Part shown: positions 62,577-64,000 of the stretch, piece by piece
Layout: every line of letters starts with the position of its first letter
Position numbering within the stretch: the first letter of the stretch is position 1
Assembly: GCA_001890945.1 (NCBI GenBank)
Contig: MLAX01000002.1
Coordinates: 1,116,001 to 1,180,000, forward strand
DNA: 64,000 nucleotides
Source of the DNA: Alphaproteobacteria bacterium AO1-B
Lineage (GTDB): Bacteria > Pseudomonadota > Alphaproteobacteria > Rhizobiales > Stappiaceae
Reading direction: 5' to 3'
Translations under genes and position numbers: made by a program
The notes under the pieces: generated by a model
Told to the model about the DNA's origin: nothing
Databases searched by the model: none
Seen by the model: the letters and a program-made list of their open reading frames with translations, nothing else

Positions 62577-64000
62577 TTTTTTCTCCTAACTGCCGGATGG
62601 CCTTGTCAAAACCATCTCCCTCTGACAGGTGTCCCTGCCAGACTTCCAGGACTTTGCGGCCTGGTCCGTTAATATATTGCGTTGGGTCTCCGAGGTCCCC
62701 TTCGCCAAATTCTATGCCCTCGCCATCAATTCCCACCGCATCGGCAATGTGGATGTGCTTGGAGAGTGGCATAAGCCTTGAGCACCAATTGCCCCAATCC
62801 GCCTTCGAGTAATTCGCGGACAGGATCAGGTGAGACAGATCCAGACAAACCTCCATGCCGATAGACGTGATGATATCGATGTCATCCTCACCGCAGAACA
62901 TGTCGAGGACCTCAGCACCGCCGAAATACCAAGCAATCCGAGGGAGCCACTGCGGATAAATCGGAGCTCCACGATCACGGCCAGCCTTGAGAAGAGATGC
63001 ATGCAACTGATCGTATGTCGCGGCCTTGCCCTGCGGAAGAACCCGGGAAAAGCTGCCAACGATCGGAACACTGGCGCCCGTGCGTTGCTCAAGTTCCAGA
63101 GCCAAATCAACACAGGTTTCGATTACTTTAAGGCTGCGGCTTTGGGTGTCGGTGTCCGCAGCCAGTGGGTCGATCAGAGTTTTGCTGTCAATGTAATCCG
63201 GAATGTGGATTGAGTAATGGCGGTTCAGGTCCAAACCAGCCAAACCGTCATCCATGGATGCGCCAAACCTTGCAACTTCTTCGTAGGACAAATGAAGTTC
63301 ATTGTTTTTGATTGGAAACCGCGATTGGAGCACGGTGGCATCGTGCAAGCGAATCGGTATGGACAGTTGCTTCTCGTCGCAGAATCCAACCAATTCGGGC
63401 TCAAGCGGCGGTTTTGGTTCGGTGAAATGCAGCTCTGAAATGGCTACACCCTCAGCCACTGGCCGCCGGATATTTGTAAGGTGGCGTTTTTGCAGTTCAG
63501 CCCAGGTCAGTCCTTTACGGGGTGCTTTTACAACGACATTGTCCACGCTCAGTGTCTCGCCTGCTTCAATTGCGCGGCTGGCATACAATGATGATCCCAG
63601 GTTCTGCATGTTTATGCGTTCACCTTGATTGATCTCGCGCTTTCCAGACCCTTGGACCGTGGAATAGGCATTCAAAAACTGGCACATGCGGATGAACTCC
63701 GACGGGTCAGAAGATGAACTGTCATCAATGCCCTTGCCGTTCTTGTCCATCGTCAAATGGCGTTCAAACACCGTCGCGCCGTTCCCCGCGGCAACAAGGC
63801 AGACTTCCCAGTCTTGATCGTGGCTTGAATATCCGATTTCCGCATCGGTCTTTTGCTTCAGCGTTTCAATGAACTTCATCTGCTGGTTTCCGAGCAGAAC
63901 CGGATAGTTCGAAATGCAGTGGAGATAGCAAATACCAGGGACATGGCGAGTGGCGTCTATTGCTCGGAAAATATCCTCCTCGGTGTGCCCACCGGTGCTC
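62569..64000 (-). CDS. NeuB-type nonulosonate synthase fused to a xylose-isomerase-like TIM barrel, N-terminus off the right edge
   Basis: The frame is open from the window edge to the stop at 62569, about 477 residues. From 64000 it reads as the end of a NeuB synthase (STGGHTEEDIF, YLHCISNYP, EIGYSSHD, VFERHLTMDKNGKGIDDSSS). A SAF-like domain follows (about 63624-63486, LYASRAIEAGETLSVDNVVV). From about 63372 on is a second enzyme domain of the sugar phosphate isomerase/epimerase TIM-barrel family, with likely metal ligands in CLDLSHL and HIHIADAVGIDGEG. NeuB condenses a hexosamine-type sugar with phosphoenolpyruvate; the barrel may supply or modify that sugar. The N-terminal NeuB half lies outside the window. 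Confidence 0.88.
   Translation of the reverse strand, partial: STGGHTEEDIFRAIDATRHVPGICYLHCISNYPVLLGNQQMKFIETLKQKTDAEIGYSSHDQDWEVCLVAAGNGATVFERHLTMDKNGKGIDDSSSSDPSEFIRMCQFLNAYSTVQGSGKREINQGERINMQNLGSSLYASRAIEAGETLSVDNVVVKAPRKGLTWAELQKRHLTNIRRPVAEGVAISELHFTEPKPPLEPELVGFCDEKQLSIPIRLHDATVLQSRFPIKNNELHLSYEEVARFGASMDDGLAGLDLNRHYSIHIPDYIDSKTLIDPLAADTDTQSRSLKVIETCVDLALELEQRTGASVPIVGSFSRVLPQGKAATYDQLHASLLKAGRDRGAPIYPQWLPRIAWYFGGAEVLDMFCGEDDIDIITSIGMEVCLDLSHLILSANYSKADWGNWCSRLMPLSKHIHIADAVGIDGEGIEFGEGDLGDPTQYINGPGRKVLEVWQGHLSEGDGFDKAIRQLGEKNG

Noticed and set aside
1..64000. Mobile elements, CRISPR arrays, rRNA or tRNA genes
   Set aside because: No transposase or integrase-like protein, no regularly spaced repeats and no tRNA-like cloverleaf or rRNA sequence was recognised by eye in the coding or intergenic parts.

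Overview
The window reads as the chromosome of an alphaproteobacterium, most likely a marine member of the Hyphomicrobiales close to Stappiaceae (Roseibium/Labrenzia-like). This is inferred from protein families (Zur-ZnuBC, short psd-pssA, Atm1-type ABC exporter, class II DAHP synthase, CimA, DUF2865, DUF3429, CreA, NnrU), from the moderately high G+C, and from gene order such as rpiA-DUF2059-gor. It is a dense housekeeping region rather than a mobile island: I see no insertion sequence, prophage, CRISPR array, rRNA or tRNA. Coding content is close to 90 percent.

Layout. 1-5.2 kb: end of a TPR-like membrane protein gene, NnrU, a Gfo/Idh/MocA oxidoreductase, DUF3429, and the znuC-znuB-zur zinc operon behind a Zur-box-like site. 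5.3-8 kb: manC (GDP-mannose synthesis) and three small membrane protein genes. 8-13.5 kb: a padR-led operon for an RND efflux adaptor and pump, closed by a strong terminator. 13.5-18.7 kb: a MarR-GNAT fusion regulator, an SDR, a GNAT, psd-pssA phospholipid genes and a LysR regulator divergent from a 60-residue gene. 19-21.4 kb: arsR plus an Atm1-type ABC exporter. 21.5-25.4 kb: a LysM protein, a LOG-family protein and a two-receiver diguanylate cyclase. 25.4-30.6 kb: rarD, cimA, two coupled GFA-family genes and cysS, with a candidate leader peptide. 30.7-35.9 kb: an L,D-transpeptidase, an ArsR regulator with the two-cysteine spacing of persulfide sensors, CreA, a B1-like metallo-hydrolase and a MarR. 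36-44 kb: DUF2865, gltX, an MFS carrier, nadE, a lone receiver protein and a class II DAHP synthase. 44-52 kb: a VIT-family transporter, an RTX lipase, a gamma-glutamylcyclotransferase divergent from a class V aminotransferase-fold enzyme, and two paralogous membrane diguanylate cyclases. 52-57.8 kb: gor, DUF2059, rpiA, a soluble chemoreceptor carrying a PilZ domain, and gph. 58-64 kb: a surface-glycan locus with a TPR-glycosyltransferase, a methyltransferase, a nonulosonate cytidylyltransferase, gmd, and a NeuB-type synthase fused to a xylose-isomerase-like barrel that runs off the right edge.

Themes. Cyclic-di-GMP signalling is well represented, with three GGDEF proteins and one PilZ chemoreceptor but no EAL or HD-GYP protein. 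Metal and thiol handling recurs (Zur/Znu, ArsR-Atm1, VIT, two GFA proteins, Gor, an SqrR-like regulator). Several local regulators have perfect or near-perfect inverted repeats in front of themselves or their targets (PadR, MarR-GNAT, LysR, ArsR). The least ordinary items are the NeuB-SAF-barrel fusion, the PilZ chemoreceptor, the B1-like metallo-hydrolase with an altered zinc site, the SqrR-like regulator and the possible attenuator upstream of cysS.
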